A DNA stretch of 64,000 bases from Dictyobacter arantiisoli. GTDB taxonomy: Bacteria; Chloroflexota; Ktedonobacteria; Ktedonobacterales; Ktedonobacteraceae. This document shows positions 49,484 through 59,193 of this stretch, in pieces. The notes under the pieces were generated by a model. It made no database searches. It had not been told where the DNA came from and was given only the letters and a program-made list of their open reading frames with translations. The position numbers and the translations under genes are program-made. Location: assembly GCF_008326305.1 (NCBI RefSeq), contig NZ_BIXY01000002.1, forward strand, positions 1 through 64,000, in the 5' to 3' direction. Position 1 is the stretch's first letter. Every line of letters starts with the position of its first letter.

Positions 49484-51214
49484 ATGGCACAGACTCAATC
49501 CGCTAAAGAGGCGGCGTTGGCGACCGAGTGTGAATATGTTTCGGGTTCGTTTCGCTGGTTCACCTATGCTCCCGATGTGACGGGGTTGCGCCTGATTTGT
49601 TTGGAGGATCTGGAGACGGGTACGGTGGTAACGACGACTGTTGCAAATCCAGAGCAGCGGACCGCTGCCCATAAGGCGTGGGCCGGGGCACGGCAATCGC
49701 GTGCAGCTGGCATGCCATGGGATATCCTGAGCGAGATGGGTCAAAAGGGTGTCGATCCGGATCAGAAGATTGAGGAGACATTTCGCGGTTATGGTCATGC
49801 GTCGGTTGGCGATATGGCTCGTCTGGCTGTGGATATGGGTAAGGTTCCGATGCATTTGTGTCTGGCCCTGTTTAATGAGGGCACGCTGAATTCTGGTCAA
49901 GAGAAATCCACGCGCTATCAGCCACGTTTTGGCAAGGCGGTGTTGCATCAATTGCACAATTATCTCCCCTCAACCATTCCAGCAGCCGAACTGGAGGCTC
50001 TGGAGACCGAGTATCAAGCATTCGGGGCGTTATCGCTATCCCTCTTCGCCAGACAGCGTGCTAGTTTGCAGCAGGCGTTTGCGGAGTATTATCAGGCCGA
50101 TCTGACTGATCCTGCGCAGAAGAGTGCCCTGACTTCACGCGTATTGGATTGCGTGCGTTATTTTCTGCTCTTTGGACAGTGGAGCGGGATGTCGTTTGAG
50201 ACATCGGCACGCGATTGGTCACGTATTATTGGCGAGCTGAAAGCCTCTCCGCTGGCTTATTATCATCGCGTGGCGGCTCAGATCGAAAAGTTATTATCTC
50301 CCACTCCCGAGGAAGAGAAGATCCTGAGTTATAAGGCGGAAGCGCCCGGCTTAGTCCGCCATACACGCCCACAGACGATCGTGAACATGAATCTCCAGGC
50401 GTTGCATCAGTATCTCAGTGAAAAGACGGATCTTCTACAGGCCGTCACGATTCGTCGTGGCGCTCCTGCTTGCGTGGCGCAGCGTGTGCGCTTATTGGAT
50501 GCTCACTATACACCGGGTGATCGCTTGCTGGCAGAATATATCCTCTTGCTCTGGCCCGGCATGGAGCGCGTTCCTCTGTTAGATTGGGTGCATCGTCAGG
50601 AGGATGATACCAAGCGTGTGCTCAGTGCTCTGATCTTCGCGGATCATTCTAACTATAGTGAACTTCCAGCTTTCGCCCGCACGACATCCATGACGCTTTC
50701 GATTGAGAGTTTCCTGGGCGAGCTACGCGACTTCAATCGACATCGTGCCTGGGGTCGCTTTATTCCATTCCCACTGGTATTTGGTGAGCGCATCAGTCAG
50801 GATACTATGGAGCAACTGTTAGCGCGTGGTTTCGGCCTGCCGCTCTATCTCTCTGAAATTCCTGCCTTCGCATCCTACAAAGCCGCCTTCGAGCAGGATC
50901 TCACGGAATATTATCAGAAATTGCAGGCTTTCTTTGCCAGTGTGGTGGCACGCTATGGCGATACAATTGATTATGTTTTTCTCTTAAATCTCTTGCCACT
51001 GGCCCATCAGGTTGATCTCTGGATGCATGGAGACCCCAAGCAAGCGCTCTACCTCACAAAGCAGCGTGTCCGCCCTGGTGGACATATCAATTATCGAGCG
51101 CTAGCCTATCAAGCCAACCAGCTTCTGGCCGCATCTGATCCTTATCTCGCAGCGATCCAGCTAACTGAACAGCCAGATCCAGCCAGTCGCGCCGAATTCT
51201 TCGATCGCAGCTAA
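49484..51214 (+). CDS. Tandem ThyX-like protein (flavin-dependent thymidylate synthase fold)
   Basis: A 576-aa protein, about twice the size of ThyX. The first half has YGHASVGDMARLAVD (about 103-117) and GQEKSTRYQPRF (about 138-149), which align with the ThyX stretches GHxSxxE and SxNExSxRY, but where ThyX has RHR it reads FNE. The second half has HSNYSELPAFART, LRDFNRHRAWGRFIPFPL (about 412-429) with RHR intact and no SxRY, and a final GGHINYRALAYQ. Each half thus keeps one part of the signature. It may be a flavin or nucleotide binding relative, not a classical thymidylate synthase. The ATG at 49484 has AGAGGTG just upstream. Confidence 0.72.
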   Translation: MAQTQSAKEAALATECEYVSGSFRWFTYAPDVTGLRLICLEDLETGTVVTTTVANPEQRTAAHKAWAGARQSRAAGMPWDILSEMGQKGVDPDQKIEETFRGYGHASVGDMARLAVDMGKVPMHLCLALFNEGTLNSGQEKSTRYQPRFGKAVLHQLHNYLPSTIPAAELEALETEYQAFGALSLSLFARQRASLQQAFAEYYQADLTDPAQKSALTSRVLDCVRYFLLFGQWSGMSFETSARDWSRIIGELKASPLAYYHRVAAQIEKLLSPTPEEEKILSYKAEAPGLVRHTRPQTIVNMNLQALHQYLSEKTDLLQAVTIRRGAPACVAQRVRLLDAHYTPGDRLLAEYILLLWPGMERVPLLDWVHRQEDDTKRVLSALIFADHSNYSELPAFARTTSMTLSIESFLGELRDFNRHRAWGRFIPFPLVFGERISQDTMEQLLARGFGLPLYLSEIPAFASYKAAFEQDLTEYYQKLQAFFASVVARYGDTIDYVFLLNLLPLAHQVDLWMHGDPKQALYLTKQRVRPGGHINYRALAYQANQLLAASDPYLAAIQLTEQPDPASRAEFFDRS

Positions 51215-51229
51215 TACTCATCTTGAGAA

Positions 51230-51375
51230 ATATGCAGGATTGCAAAGGGAGACCAGCCCCATAGGTGCGAACAGAAGCAGGATTGTTAAGGGTGCAACCC
51301 TTAACCTGGGGTTCGGGGCTGCGCCCCGATCTCTTACCTCTCTTCCGCCGCCGCACGCGGCGGCGAAGAAAAGAA
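51230..51375. repeat. GC-rich chain of small hairpins
   Basis: After the ThyX-like gene come GTTAAGGGTGCAACCCTTAAC (two 9-bp arms), GGGGCTGCGCCCC and CGCCGCCGCACGCGGCGGCG in a row. The base composition is far from the neighbourhood. Such strings are typical of intergenic repeat families in GC-rich bacteria; only one copy is in this window. Confidence 0.6.
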
Positions 51376-51406
51376 AAAAAGGTATTTGGAGTAACTTAAG
51401 CGCCAG

Positions 51407-51450
51407 AGCAACGAAACTCCTCCTTTCTCATAAGGAGGAGTTTCGTTGCT
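51407..51450. terminator. Bidirectional terminator, 19-bp perfect stem
   Basis: Arms 51407-51425 and 51432-51450 around a TCTCAT loop, followed by ACTTTTCTGTTTTG on the plus strand. It separates the convergent ThyX-like and RRM genes. Confidence 0.85.
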
Positions 51451-51494
51451 ACTTTTCTGTTTTGTTTTAAGAGATGGACACGAGAGAACACTAA

Positions 51495-51830
51495 TTAATA
51501 GCGACGATCACGGTAGCCACCACCGCCGCCACGGGAATCACGTGAATCACGTCGTTGGAAGCCACCACTACCACCACCACGATTATCGCGTTTTTCTTGT
51601 GCCTCGTTTACAACAATGCTACGACCTTCCAGACTGGAATTATTGAGCTGGTTCATGGCGCTTTGAGCTTCCTGATCGTTACTCATTTCCACAAAGCCAA
51701 ACCCTTTACTGCGTCCCGTATCACGATCAATGATGACCGTGGCCGAAACTACCTGACCATACTGGCTAAAGAGGTCCCCAAGTTCCTGGTCGGTTGTTCG
51801 ATAGGGGAGCTTCCCTACGTAGAGTTTCAC
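51495..51830 (-). CDS. RRM-type RNA-binding protein with Gly/Arg-rich tail
   Basis: A 111-aa protein with one RNA-recognition motif: RNP2 LYVGKLPY at the start and RNP1 KGFGFVEM in the middle, then GRSIVVNEAQEKRD. The tail is rich in Gly, Arg and Asp (RGGGSGGFQRRDSRDSRGGG). The GTG at 51830 has GGAG 8 nt upstream and gives the family-typical start KLYVGKLP; a TTG start at 51854 is possible. Relatives in cyanobacteria and other bacteria are cold-induced RNA chaperones. The long upstream sequence may hold regulation. Confidence 0.9.
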   Translation of the reverse strand: MKLYVGKLPYRTTDQELGDLFSQYGQVVSATVIIDRDTGRSKGFGFVEMSNDQEAQSAMNQLNNSSLEGRSIVVNEAQEKRDNRGGGSGGFQRRDSRDSRGGGGGYRDRRY

Positions 51831-52026
51831 TAGGTCTTCTCCAATCGACGCCAATTAGCCTATCTCGGCCCGTGAACTAGCATTTTCACAATAATGAGAC
51901 CGTGATATGTGTCGTCGCTCTCTATTATATCAATATTATATCAATCTATACCATCATGTAGATAGCTGTACAATGTTGTCGACACATTACAGGCAGAGTT
52001 TACTACCATATTTTGTCTATCCTATT

Positions 52027-54627
52027 CTATTCAGCTGCGCTTTGTAGCTGTTGTGTTCGTATTACTAAATTCCCTGCTTCTACATCGATGGTGACTGTTG
52101 CGTTTTCGTGTACCGTACCATCCAGGATGGCGCGTGCAATGCGATTTTCTACCTCACGTTGAATGACGCGTTTGAGTGGTCGGGCCCCGAATTGTGGATC
52201 ATAGCCCTCCTCGGCCAGATGCTCCCTGGCGGTGTCGCTGACATTGAGCGTGATATGCCGTTCCGCGAGCCGTGGCCGGATACGATTGAGCTGGATATCC
52301 ACTATATGCTTGACATTCTCCTTTTCAACTGGATGGAAGATGATGATCTCGTCGATACGGTTGATGAATTCGGGCCGTAGACCTTCATCGCGCAGCCGTT
52401 CACGGATATCGCGCTGGATACTATCGTCATCCCGTCCTTGATATTCATTCAACCAGCGGTCGCCGATATTGCTGGTCATGATAATGACGGTATTCCTGAA
52501 GTCGACGGTGCGTCCCTGACCATCGGTGAGACGGCCATCATCGAGTACCTGGAGCAGAATGTTAAAGACTTCCGGGGCTGCTTTTTCGATTTCATCCAGC
52601 AGGATTACGCTATAGGGATGGCGACGTACAGCCTCCGTCAATTGTCCGCCCTCATCATATCCAACATAGCCGGGAGGTGCTCCGATCAAGCGCGAAACGC
52701 TAAATTTCTCCATATACTCCGACATGTCGATGCGCACGATGGCATGTTCACTATCGAAGAGAAATTCTGCCAGGGCACGTGCCAGTTCAGTCTTACCGAC
52801 GCCAGTGGGACCCAGGAAGAGGAAGCTTGCCAGTGGGCGATTGGGATCTTGCAGGCCGGCGCGGGCGCGGCGTATTGCATCGGAAACCGTCTCCAATGCA
52901 TAATCCTGGCCTACCACACGCTCTCGCAGGCGGTCCTCCATATGGAGCAGCTTCTGAATCTCAGCTTCCATCAGACGTGAGACAGGCACGTTGGTCCACT
53001 TTGAGACAACTTCCGCCACATCCTCGGCGTCCACCTCTTCTTTAAGCATACGTGCACCCTGAATATTAGAGAGTTTGGCCTCTTGATCTTTAATCTTCTG
53101 TTCCAGTTCTTGAAGCTTTCCATAGCGTAGCCGGGCCATCTCTTCATAGTTGTACTCGCGTTCAGCTTGTTCATACTTGACCTGAGCCTCATCGAGCTGG
53201 CGTTTCAGATCGCGCATCTCCTCAACCGGCTCCCGCTCGCTATCCAATGTCAGGCGCATTGCGCGTAGCTGTTCGCTGAGATTCGCGATCTCGCGCTCAA
53301 CCCGCGCTCTTCGCTCTTTACTCGCGGTATCCGTTTCCTTCTTCAGAGCCTCCTGTTCAACCTGTAACTGGCGTATGCGACGATCCAGGGCATCCAGCTC
53401 ACCTGGCGTACTATCCAGTTCCACGCGTCGCTTACTGGCTGCTTCATCAATCAGGTCAATCGCTTTATCTGGCAAGAAGCGGTCAGTAATATAGCGGTTA
53501 GAAAGCACAGCGGCGGCCACTAGGGCGCTATCCTGGATGCGTACTCCATGATGGACCTCATAACGGGGTTTCAAACCGCGTAGGATACTGATTGTATCCT
53601 CTACCGTGGGCTGATCCACAGTCACAGGCTGGAAGCGCCGTTCGAGCGCGGCATCTTTCTCAATATATTTGCGATACTCATTCAGGGTGGTCGCGCCTAT
53701 ACAATGCAATTCACCGCGTGCCAGCATCGGTTTCAGCATATTGGATGCATCCATCGAGCCCTCAGCCGCGCCCGCACCGACCAGCGTATGTAGCTCATCG
53801 ATAAACAGGACGATCCTGCCCTCGGCGCTGGTAACCTCTTTCAGAACCGCCTTCAAACGCTCCTCAAATTCTCCTCGAAATTTGGCACCGGCCACCAGGG
53901 CACCCAGATCCAATGTCACTACCTGCTTATTCGCTAGCGTTTTAGGCACATCCCCACGTACAATCCGCTGGGCCAGCCCCTCCACAATCGCAGTCTTACC
54001 CACGCCCGGCTCACCAATCAGCACTGGATTATTCTTTGTACGCCGACTCAGCACCTGGATGACCCGTCGAATCTCCTCATCACGTCCGATCACCGGGTCC
54101 AGCTTACCCTGCCGGGCCAGTTCTGTCAGATTGCGTCCATACTTCTCCAGTGCCTGATATTTTTCTTCCGGATTCTGATCCGTCACGCGTTGTGAGCCGC
54201 GAATAGATGTCAATGCCTGTAATACCTGATCGCGTGTCAGGCCAGCTGCCTGTAACGCGTGTGCCGCTGGCCCATCGGATTTGAACAGGGCCAGCAATAA
54301 ATGTTCCACACTCAGATATTCATCCTTAAACGCATTCATCTCCTGCCAGCCATCGTCCAGCACCTTGCGGAGCGCGGGAGAAATGCCAGGTTCGCTACCG
54401 CCATAGACACGTGGCAAGCGCGCAATATCCTTCTCGATATCCCGCTTCGCCACCTCCAGATTGCCGCCCGCCCTTTGTATAACCTGTTGAACCACACCTC
54501 CATCTTGAGCGAGCAGAGCATCCAATAAATGCTCAGGCTCAATCTGATTATTATTATAGTTCTTTGCATCTTCCAATGCTTCTTGAATTGCCTCACGAGC
54601 TTTATCAGTAAAGCGTTCTATCTTCAT
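52027..54627 (-). CDS. clpB: ATP-dependent protein disaggregase ClpB
   Basis: A hexameric AAA+ chaperone that pulls proteins out of aggregates together with DnaK. The 866-aa protein has the N-terminal Clp repeats ([24 protein letters not shown]), a first AAA+ module ([31 protein letters not shown]), the coiled middle domain (about 410-525), and a second AAA+ module ([40 protein letters not shown]), then the C-terminal D2-small domain. AGAGG precedes the ATG. No CIRCE element was seen upstream. It is a single gene. Confidence 0.96.
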   Translation of the reverse strand: MKIERFTDKAREAIQEALEDAKNYNNNQIEPEHLLDALLAQDGGVVQQVIQRAGGNLEVAKRDIEKDIARLPRVYGGSEPGISPALRKVLDDGWQEMNAFKDEYLSVEHLLLALFKSDGPAAHALQAAGLTRDQVLQALTSIRGSQRVTDQNPEEKYQALEKYGRNLTELARQGKLDPVIGRDEEIRRVIQVLSRRTKNNPVLIGEPGVGKTAIVEGLAQRIVRGDVPKTLANKQVVTLDLGALVAGAKFRGEFEERLKAVLKEVTSAEGRIVLFIDELHTLVGAGAAEGSMDASNMLKPMLARGELHCIGATTLNEYRKYIEKDAALERRFQPVTVDQPTVEDTISILRGLKPRYEVHHGVRIQDSALVAAAVLSNRYITDRFLPDKAIDLIDEAASKRRVELDSTPGELDALDRRIRQLQVEQEALKKETDTASKERRARVEREIANLSEQLRAMRLTLDSEREPVEEMRDLKRQLDEAQVKYEQAEREYNYEEMARLRYGKLQELEQKIKDQEAKLSNIQGARMLKEEVDAEDVAEVVSKWTNVPVSRLMEAEIQKLLHMEDRLRERVVGQDYALETVSDAIRRARAGLQDPNRPLASFLFLGPTGVGKTELARALAEFLFDSEHAIVRIDMSEYMEKFSVSRLIGAPPGYVGYDEGGQLTEAVRRHPYSVILLDEIEKAAPEVFNILLQVLDDGRLTDGQGRTVDFRNTVIIMTSNIGDRWLNEYQGRDDDSIQRDIRERLRDEGLRPEFINRIDEIIIFHPVEKENVKHIVDIQLNRIRPRLAERHITLNVSDTAREHLAEEGYDPQFGARPLKRVIQREVENRIARAILDGTVHENATVTIDVEAGNLVIRTQQLQSAAE

Positions 54628-54841
54628 AGCATACCTCTACAAATGCTCAGACTCTACTGTAACGTTGATTATTATTTACTATACAACATAGAATGTACTT
54701 CTTGCCAGAACTTTTAGTGCCCTGTTATCAAATCATGTATTGACAATAATATTAAACTCACTCGGCCCTTCACAGGCAATACCGCTGAAGTAAATAAGAA
54801 GGGTATAAGTAGCGTTTGTGGATAGGGTTATTGATTTGTAT

Positions 54842-54870
54842 TTGTCGATAATTTTCGATGCGAGTATACT
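54842..54870 (+). promoter_or_regulatory. Promoter of the small secreted protein gene
   Basis: TTGTCG (54842-54847), a 17-nt spacer and TATACT (54865-54870), about 33 nt before the start codon. Confidence 0.7.
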
Positions 54871-54903
54871 ATAGATGGTAAAACATAGAAAAGGAGATTT
54901 TAC

Positions 54904-55299
54904 ATGCGTAAGTCTGTTTGGATGTTTGTTACTGTAGCCATGTGTGTGGCTACTTTCGTTGGCTTTTTCGCGTTGCCAGAGGGGGCTGCACATGCTGCCA
55001 ATCCGGGTCGCCCGGCACATGCTGCCACAGCTGGTAGTGCTGAGATTGTGTCTTCCCTTCCTGCGAGTGTAAAGAGTACATCCACTAAGACGGTTGTCTC
55101 GGTGGCATGTCCTCAGGGTTTTGTTGCTCTGACAGGCCAGGCTCAGGTTTCAGATGATGTGATTCTGATCGGTCAGGCTCCTGTTCTGGATGCCAGTGGC
55201 AAGCCTGTTGGTTGGCAGGCCGCTGGTACGCTGGCGGTTGCTGTCAAGTCTGGAATTTATCCTACTCTGTCAGCATCCACCATTTGCGCGTCCGCCTGA
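54904..55299 (+). CDS. Small secreted protein of unknown function
   Basis: A 131-aa protein with a clear signal peptide (MRKSVWMFVTVAMCVATFVG, cleavage likely after AAHA near 32). The mature part is rich in Ala, Ser, Val and Thr, has two Cys (in SVACPQG and in STICASA at the end) that may pair, and reads like a small beta-sandwich (GFVALTGQAQVSDDVILIGQ). AAAAGGAG lies 7 nt before the ATG. It has its own promoter and terminator. I do not recognise the family. Confidence 0.8.
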   Translation: MRKSVWMFVTVAMCVATFVGFFALPEGAAHAANPGRPAHAATAGSAEIVSSLPASVKSTSTKTVVSVACPQGFVALTGQAQVSDDVILIGQAPVLDASGKPVGWQAAGTLAVAVKSGIYPTLSASTICASA

Positions 55300-55357
55300 G
55301 TGCAATCTACAAATTACAAATGTAAGCAGTGTTGACTCGTCTGCACTCTGTTCGAGA

Positions 55358-55398
55358 GTGTGGAAGATAGGATATGTGCACAATCCTATCTTCCACAC
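55358..55398 (+). terminator. Terminator of the small secreted protein gene
   Basis: A 16-bp perfect stem (55358-55373 and 55383-55398) with a 9-nt loop lies 58 nt after the stop; no T run follows. Confidence 0.72.
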
Positions 55399-55424
55399 GC
55401 TACATTAAACCTTCCGGAACGCCA

Positions 55425-55620
55425 GAGGCGCGAAAATTCATGCCTGGTGATCATGGAGTTGATGGGTATCAGGCACATTTTTAAGAGGATAAATTGTTGG
55501 CTGGATCATCTGATCCGGCCATTTGTCTGTCTTGATGGGCTTGCCAGGCTTGCCGCACGGGTGGTTGTACCTCACGCGAATAATATGCTAACCCGCTTCA
55601 ATCCTTATATACCTACCTCT
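55425..55620. other. Intergenic region with possible repeat copy
   Basis: The stretch about 55425-55490 (GCGAAAATTCATG, then ATGGGTATCAGGCACATT) resembles one arm of the palindromic element at 25708-26010. The rest shows no gene. The promoter of ffh follows. Confidence 0.45.
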
Positions 55621-55628
55621 AACAACCG

Positions 55629-55637
55629 TGATATAAT
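55629..55637 (+). promoter_or_regulatory. Extended -10 promoter of ffh
   Basis: TGATATAAT with a perfect TATAAT at 55632-55637, about 54 nt before the ffh start. No good -35 is seen, as is common for extended -10 promoters. The same TGATATAAT occurs at the gyrB promoter. Confidence 0.6.
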
Positions 55638-55690
55638 GGGGCCAAATCGGCACATTTTTCTTTTGGCGGAGAGAGGATAAGAGCACCGTT

Positions 55691-57169
55691 ATGGCAATGT
55701 TTGAGAATTTATCGAAACGTCTAGAAGGTATATTTAATAACCTCGGTGGGCAGGGGAGATTGACCGAGGAGGATGTAAACGCTGCGTTACGCGAGGTCAG
55801 ACTGGCGCTCATTGAGGCTGATGTCAATCTGAAGGTGGCACGACAGTTTGTGGATCGTGTCAAAGAGAAGGCTATTGGCGCTGATGTAATGGGCAGCCTC
55901 TCCCCGGCCCAGCAAGTGCTTTCGATCGTCAATGAAGAACTGGTTGAGGTGCTGGGTGGCGTTGAGGGCGATAATAAGCTGAATCTGGGTGGCACCCCTC
56001 CCCAGATTATTATGCTGGTTGGTTTACAGGGCTCTGGTAAGACGACGACGGCCGCGAAACTGGCGAACTATCTGCGCAAGCAGGGACAGCGTCCTTTGCT
56101 GGTGGCCGCTGATATGTATCGTCCCGCCGCTGTCAATCAGTTGAAGTCGCTGGGTCGCCAGTTGACGATCCCTGTGTATTCAGAAGCGGCTGGCGCTGAT
56201 CCGGTTGAGATCTGCGTGAATTCGTTGGATTATGCCCGCGAACAGGCGAATACGGTAGTGATCCTGGATACCGCCGGTCGCTTGAATATCGATGAGCGCA
56301 TGATGAATGAGGTTATCAATATTCGGGATCGCTTGCATCCTCGTGAGGTGCTGCTGGTTGCCGATGCGATGACCGGTCAGGAAGCGGTTCATGTGGCCTC
56401 TGACTTTAATCAGGCCGTGTCGCTGACAGGTATGATCCTGACGAAAATGGATGGTGATGCGCGTGGTGGTGCCGCTCTGTCAATTCGTACCGTGACGGGT
56501 GTCCCGGTGAAGTTTATGGGCGTGGGCGAGAAGACAGACGCATTGGAGCCCTTCTATCCAGATCGTTTGGCCTCGCGTATACTAGGAATGGGAGATGTCC
56601 TTTCTCTGATTGAGCGTGCGCAGGAGAGCATCGATCAAGAGGAGGCGCTGAAGGCACAGCAGAAATTACAACAGGGAAAATTTGACCTGGAGGATTTCTT
56701 GAATGCGATGCGTCAGTTGAAGCGCATGGGTCCGTTGCGGAACGTGATGGAGATGTTGCCTGGCTTCAATAAGCTGGCGGCTACCCCTGAGATGGAAGAG
56801 GCTCTGGAAGGAGATCAGCTGAAGTATGTTGAGGCGATGATCCTTTCGATGACCCTTGAAGAGCGGCGCAGCCCGGATATTATTAATGGTAGTCGGCGCA
56901 AACGTATCGCCCGTGGTAGTGGTACAACAGTACAAGAGCTGAACCAGTTGCTTGAACAGTTCAATGAGATGCGCACGATGATCCGTCAGATGAGTTCTGG
57001 TAAGGGTCCCTGGGCCCAGATGGCACGTCAGTATGCTGGCGGCGGTGGCATCCCTGGTATGCCTGGCTTGCCGGGGGCCGGTAAGGGCATTGGTGGGAAA
57101 AAGACTGGCAAGGCTGTACGCAAAGAGAAACGGAAACAGAAAGCGAAGTCTCGCGGCGGAAAGAGGTAA
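55691..57169 (+). CDS. ffh: Signal recognition particle protein Ffh (SRP54)
   Basis: The GTPase of the signal recognition particle, which binds 4.5S/6S RNA and targets membrane proteins during translation. The 492-aa protein has the N domain (MAMFENLSKRLEGIF, then AALREVRLALIEADV), the G domain (GLQGSGKTTTAAKLANYLR, VAADMYRPAAVNQL, VILDTAGRL, LTKMDGDARGGAALS, GVGEKTDALEPF) and the Met-rich M domain (FLNAMRQLKRMGPLRNVMEM, IINGSRRKRIARGSG). The tail is basic with Gly/Pro and Lys-rich stretches. The start may be the ATG at 55691 or that at 55697. The next gene starts 5 nt after the stop. Confidence 0.96.
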   Translation: MAMFENLSKRLEGIFNNLGGQGRLTEEDVNAALREVRLALIEADVNLKVARQFVDRVKEKAIGADVMGSLSPAQQVLSIVNEELVEVLGGVEGDNKLNLGGTPPQIIMLVGLQGSGKTTTAAKLANYLRKQGQRPLLVAADMYRPAAVNQLKSLGRQLTIPVYSEAAGADPVEICVNSLDYAREQANTVVILDTAGRLNIDERMMNEVINIRDRLHPREVLLVADAMTGQEAVHVASDFNQAVSLTGMILTKMDGDARGGAALSIRTVTGVPVKFMGVGEKTDALEPFYPDRLASRILGMGDVLSLIERAQESIDQEEALKAQQKLQQGKFDLEDFLNAMRQLKRMGPLRNVMEMLPGFNKLAATPEMEEALEGDQLKYVEAMILSMTLEERRSPDIINGSRRKRIARGSGTTVQELNQLLEQFNEMRTMIRQMSSGKGPWAQMARQYAGGGGIPGMPGLPGAGKGIGGKKTGKAVRKEKRKQKAKSRGGKR

Positions 57170-57174
57170 ACTCT

Positions 57175-58881
57175 ATGTGGTGGTTGTCGTATCCTGTGGT
57201 TGGTCGTGCGCGTTTGATGAGGTGTGGAATGGTGCTGGTGGTGGTTGGCGTTCTGCTTGCGACGAGTGCCTGCGCAGGCAACCCACAGATACGACAGCAT
57301 ACACAAGGGAACCAGCAGCGATTTGATCAATTGCTGCTCAGCGCCTATCAAATTGGTTTTACGGCTGACACTTTGCAGCCTATCCTACAGCAAGAGCAGA
57401 GACTACGCCAGCTGCGGCCTCCCACTAGCCTGCTTAGCAATCAACCGATAGATGATTATTATCTCTCCCTGGGGCAAAAATATCTTCAACTAACCAGTCA
57501 GCTTCAACATTTCATGGATAGTAATACCGCTCACATCCGTCTCCAGGTTCAGCAACAACTTCGATCCGCTCATATGCAGCTCCAGCAGCAGCAGAGTACA
57601 GGCCTTCCTCTCGACGGCTTCACGACGCGTCTCAATCAGTTGCAGCGCCAACTGTCCCTGGCTCAGGCACTCTCTGATTTTGCATATGTGAGTGCCGGTA
57701 TACAGGATGTGCACTTGTCTATGCAACTTCTCCCCGCCACTGCGGTTCAGTTGAGCCAACTCAAGCAAATGGTCGATCTCTTCCATGCATCGCGGTTGAA
57801 TAGCGCTGATCTTACGCAACACTATCAATTGGATCAACAGCGCATGCGGACCAGTTCAAGCAGCGCCAGTATACGTACCCTGGTCTCTCAATTGAATGCC
57901 CAGTATCAGCTGGCTACCGTAATTGTGGCCCAGGCTATCCCGGATGTCACCAGCGCCCGCCTGACCGAGTTGAACCGGCATATACAGACCCTCCCCGGTT
58001 ATCATATCGACGCAACCCCTTATCGCACCAGAATGGCAGCCGATCATCGATTAGTCACGCCTACCATGAGTATCACGGCCTATCGGCACTTTTTGCAGCA
58101 GATAGATCGTGATATCTATGACGTTCAGGCCGACGCCCTGCGTACCCTTGGTCAGCGCGCCATTGATCAGTTTCATCAGGATCTCGCTGGTTGGAGTGAT
58201 AGCCATCTGTACTATGACGATTATGACAACAATAGTTATGCTATCGATATCAGCTATCAGGATAATAATTTCGGCTCGGGACCCCAGGCACTCCTCAATC
58301 AAGCCACCTCACTGGCGGATCTGCAGGCCGCAACTGATGATGCCAATACACTCTATTTCAATCATCAACTGATGGAGCAGGATTGCGATGATCCTACATC
58401 TTATGATCAGGTACATGCAGCCGATATGCGTGCCTTACAGCATTATCAATTGCTCAGCGGGCAGGTGATTGTAATCTCTCTCTGCAAGCAGACCTTGCGC
58501 TTCTATCAGGATGGCAATCTGGTGCGTGCGTTTATTGTGACGACTGGCCGGACTGAACGTCCCTCGCCTCCCGGAGTCTGGTCCGTTATGAATCGCCTCT
58601 CGCCCACCGTCTTTAAGTCTGATGATGCTCCTGATTCGCCCTACTGGTATCCCAATACCATTATCCAGAATGCTATTCTTTTCCACGATGGCGGTTATTT
58701 TATCCATGATAGCTGGTGGCGAAAAACCTATGGACCAGGAACCGAATTCCCGCATGCCGACGCCAGTGGAGATCAGCACGATTCTGGCAATGGCAGTCAT
58801 GGTTGCGTCAATCTGCCCCCCGATCAGGCTGCATGGCTCTACAACAATACCAGCTATAACACTACTGTTATCGTCTACTAA
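57175..58881 (+). CDS. L,D-transpeptidase (YkuD) lipoprotein
   Basis: A 568-aa exported protein. A hydrophobic N terminus ends in the lipobox TSAC (Cys about 33). About 400 residues of Gln-rich helical sequence, which may form a coil or stalk, precede the C-terminal YkuD domain: VIVISLCKQTLRFYQDGNLV, TTGRTERPSPPGVWSV, the His in GYFIHDSWW and the catalytic Cys in NGSHGCVNLPPDQA (about 544). The enzyme cross-links or modifies cell-wall peptides or attaches proteins. It starts 5 nt after ffh, with AGAGG inside the end of ffh, so the two are probably cotranscribed and translationally coupled. Confidence 0.88.
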   Translation: MWWLSYPVVGRARLMRCGMVLVVVGVLLATSACAGNPQIRQHTQGNQQRFDQLLLSAYQIGFTADTLQPILQQEQRLRQLRPPTSLLSNQPIDDYYLSLGQKYLQLTSQLQHFMDSNTAHIRLQVQQQLRSAHMQLQQQQSTGLPLDGFTTRLNQLQRQLSLAQALSDFAYVSAGIQDVHLSMQLLPATAVQLSQLKQMVDLFHASRLNSADLTQHYQLDQQRMRTSSSSASIRTLVSQLNAQYQLATVIVAQAIPDVTSARLTELNRHIQTLPGYHIDATPYRTRMAADHRLVTPTMSITAYRHFLQQIDRDIYDVQADALRTLGQRAIDQFHQDLAGWSDSHLYYDDYDNNSYAIDISYQDNNFGSGPQALLNQATSLADLQAATDDANTLYFNHQLMEQDCDDPTSYDQVHAADMRALQHYQLLSGQVIVISLCKQTLRFYQDGNLVRAFIVTTGRTERPSPPGVWSVMNRLSPTVFKSDDAPDSPYWYPNTIIQNAILFHDGGYFIHDSWWRKTYGPGTEFPHADASGDQHDSGNGSHGCVNLPPDQAAWLYNNTSYNTTVIVY

Positions 58882-59193
58882 TCTCGTGCTCTCTTAAGGA
58901 TATCAGGATCAATGGTACACCTGTGCAAATTCTACTATGCACACGATAGACAATACTGTGACCAATAAACCAGTCATGCTACTATCAACTTTTCATAATC
59001 TGCGACAAGTCGCAATATTCTTTGGCGTGAGGGCGGAGGAAATAGCTATTTTTGAGTTATAATAATGCTAAATATTCATCTGGCCTGGCTGATATCATCA
59101 ATCTATTCGTATTGCTATTGCTGCCTGTTTGCTCATATAGATTGGCTGCTATGGACGTGTCGCCAGTATGAAGGTAACGGAGCCTGATTGATT
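58882..59193. other. Intergenic region
   Basis: About 310 bp, A/T-rich in the middle (59030-59080). No gene, tRNA or strong hairpin was seen. The GGAG of the next gene is at 59179-59182. Confidence 0.45.

Noticed and set aside
54628-54903. CIRCE or other heat-shock operator upstream of clpB
   Set aside because: I looked for the TTAGCACTC-N9-GAGTGCTAA pattern and did not find it.
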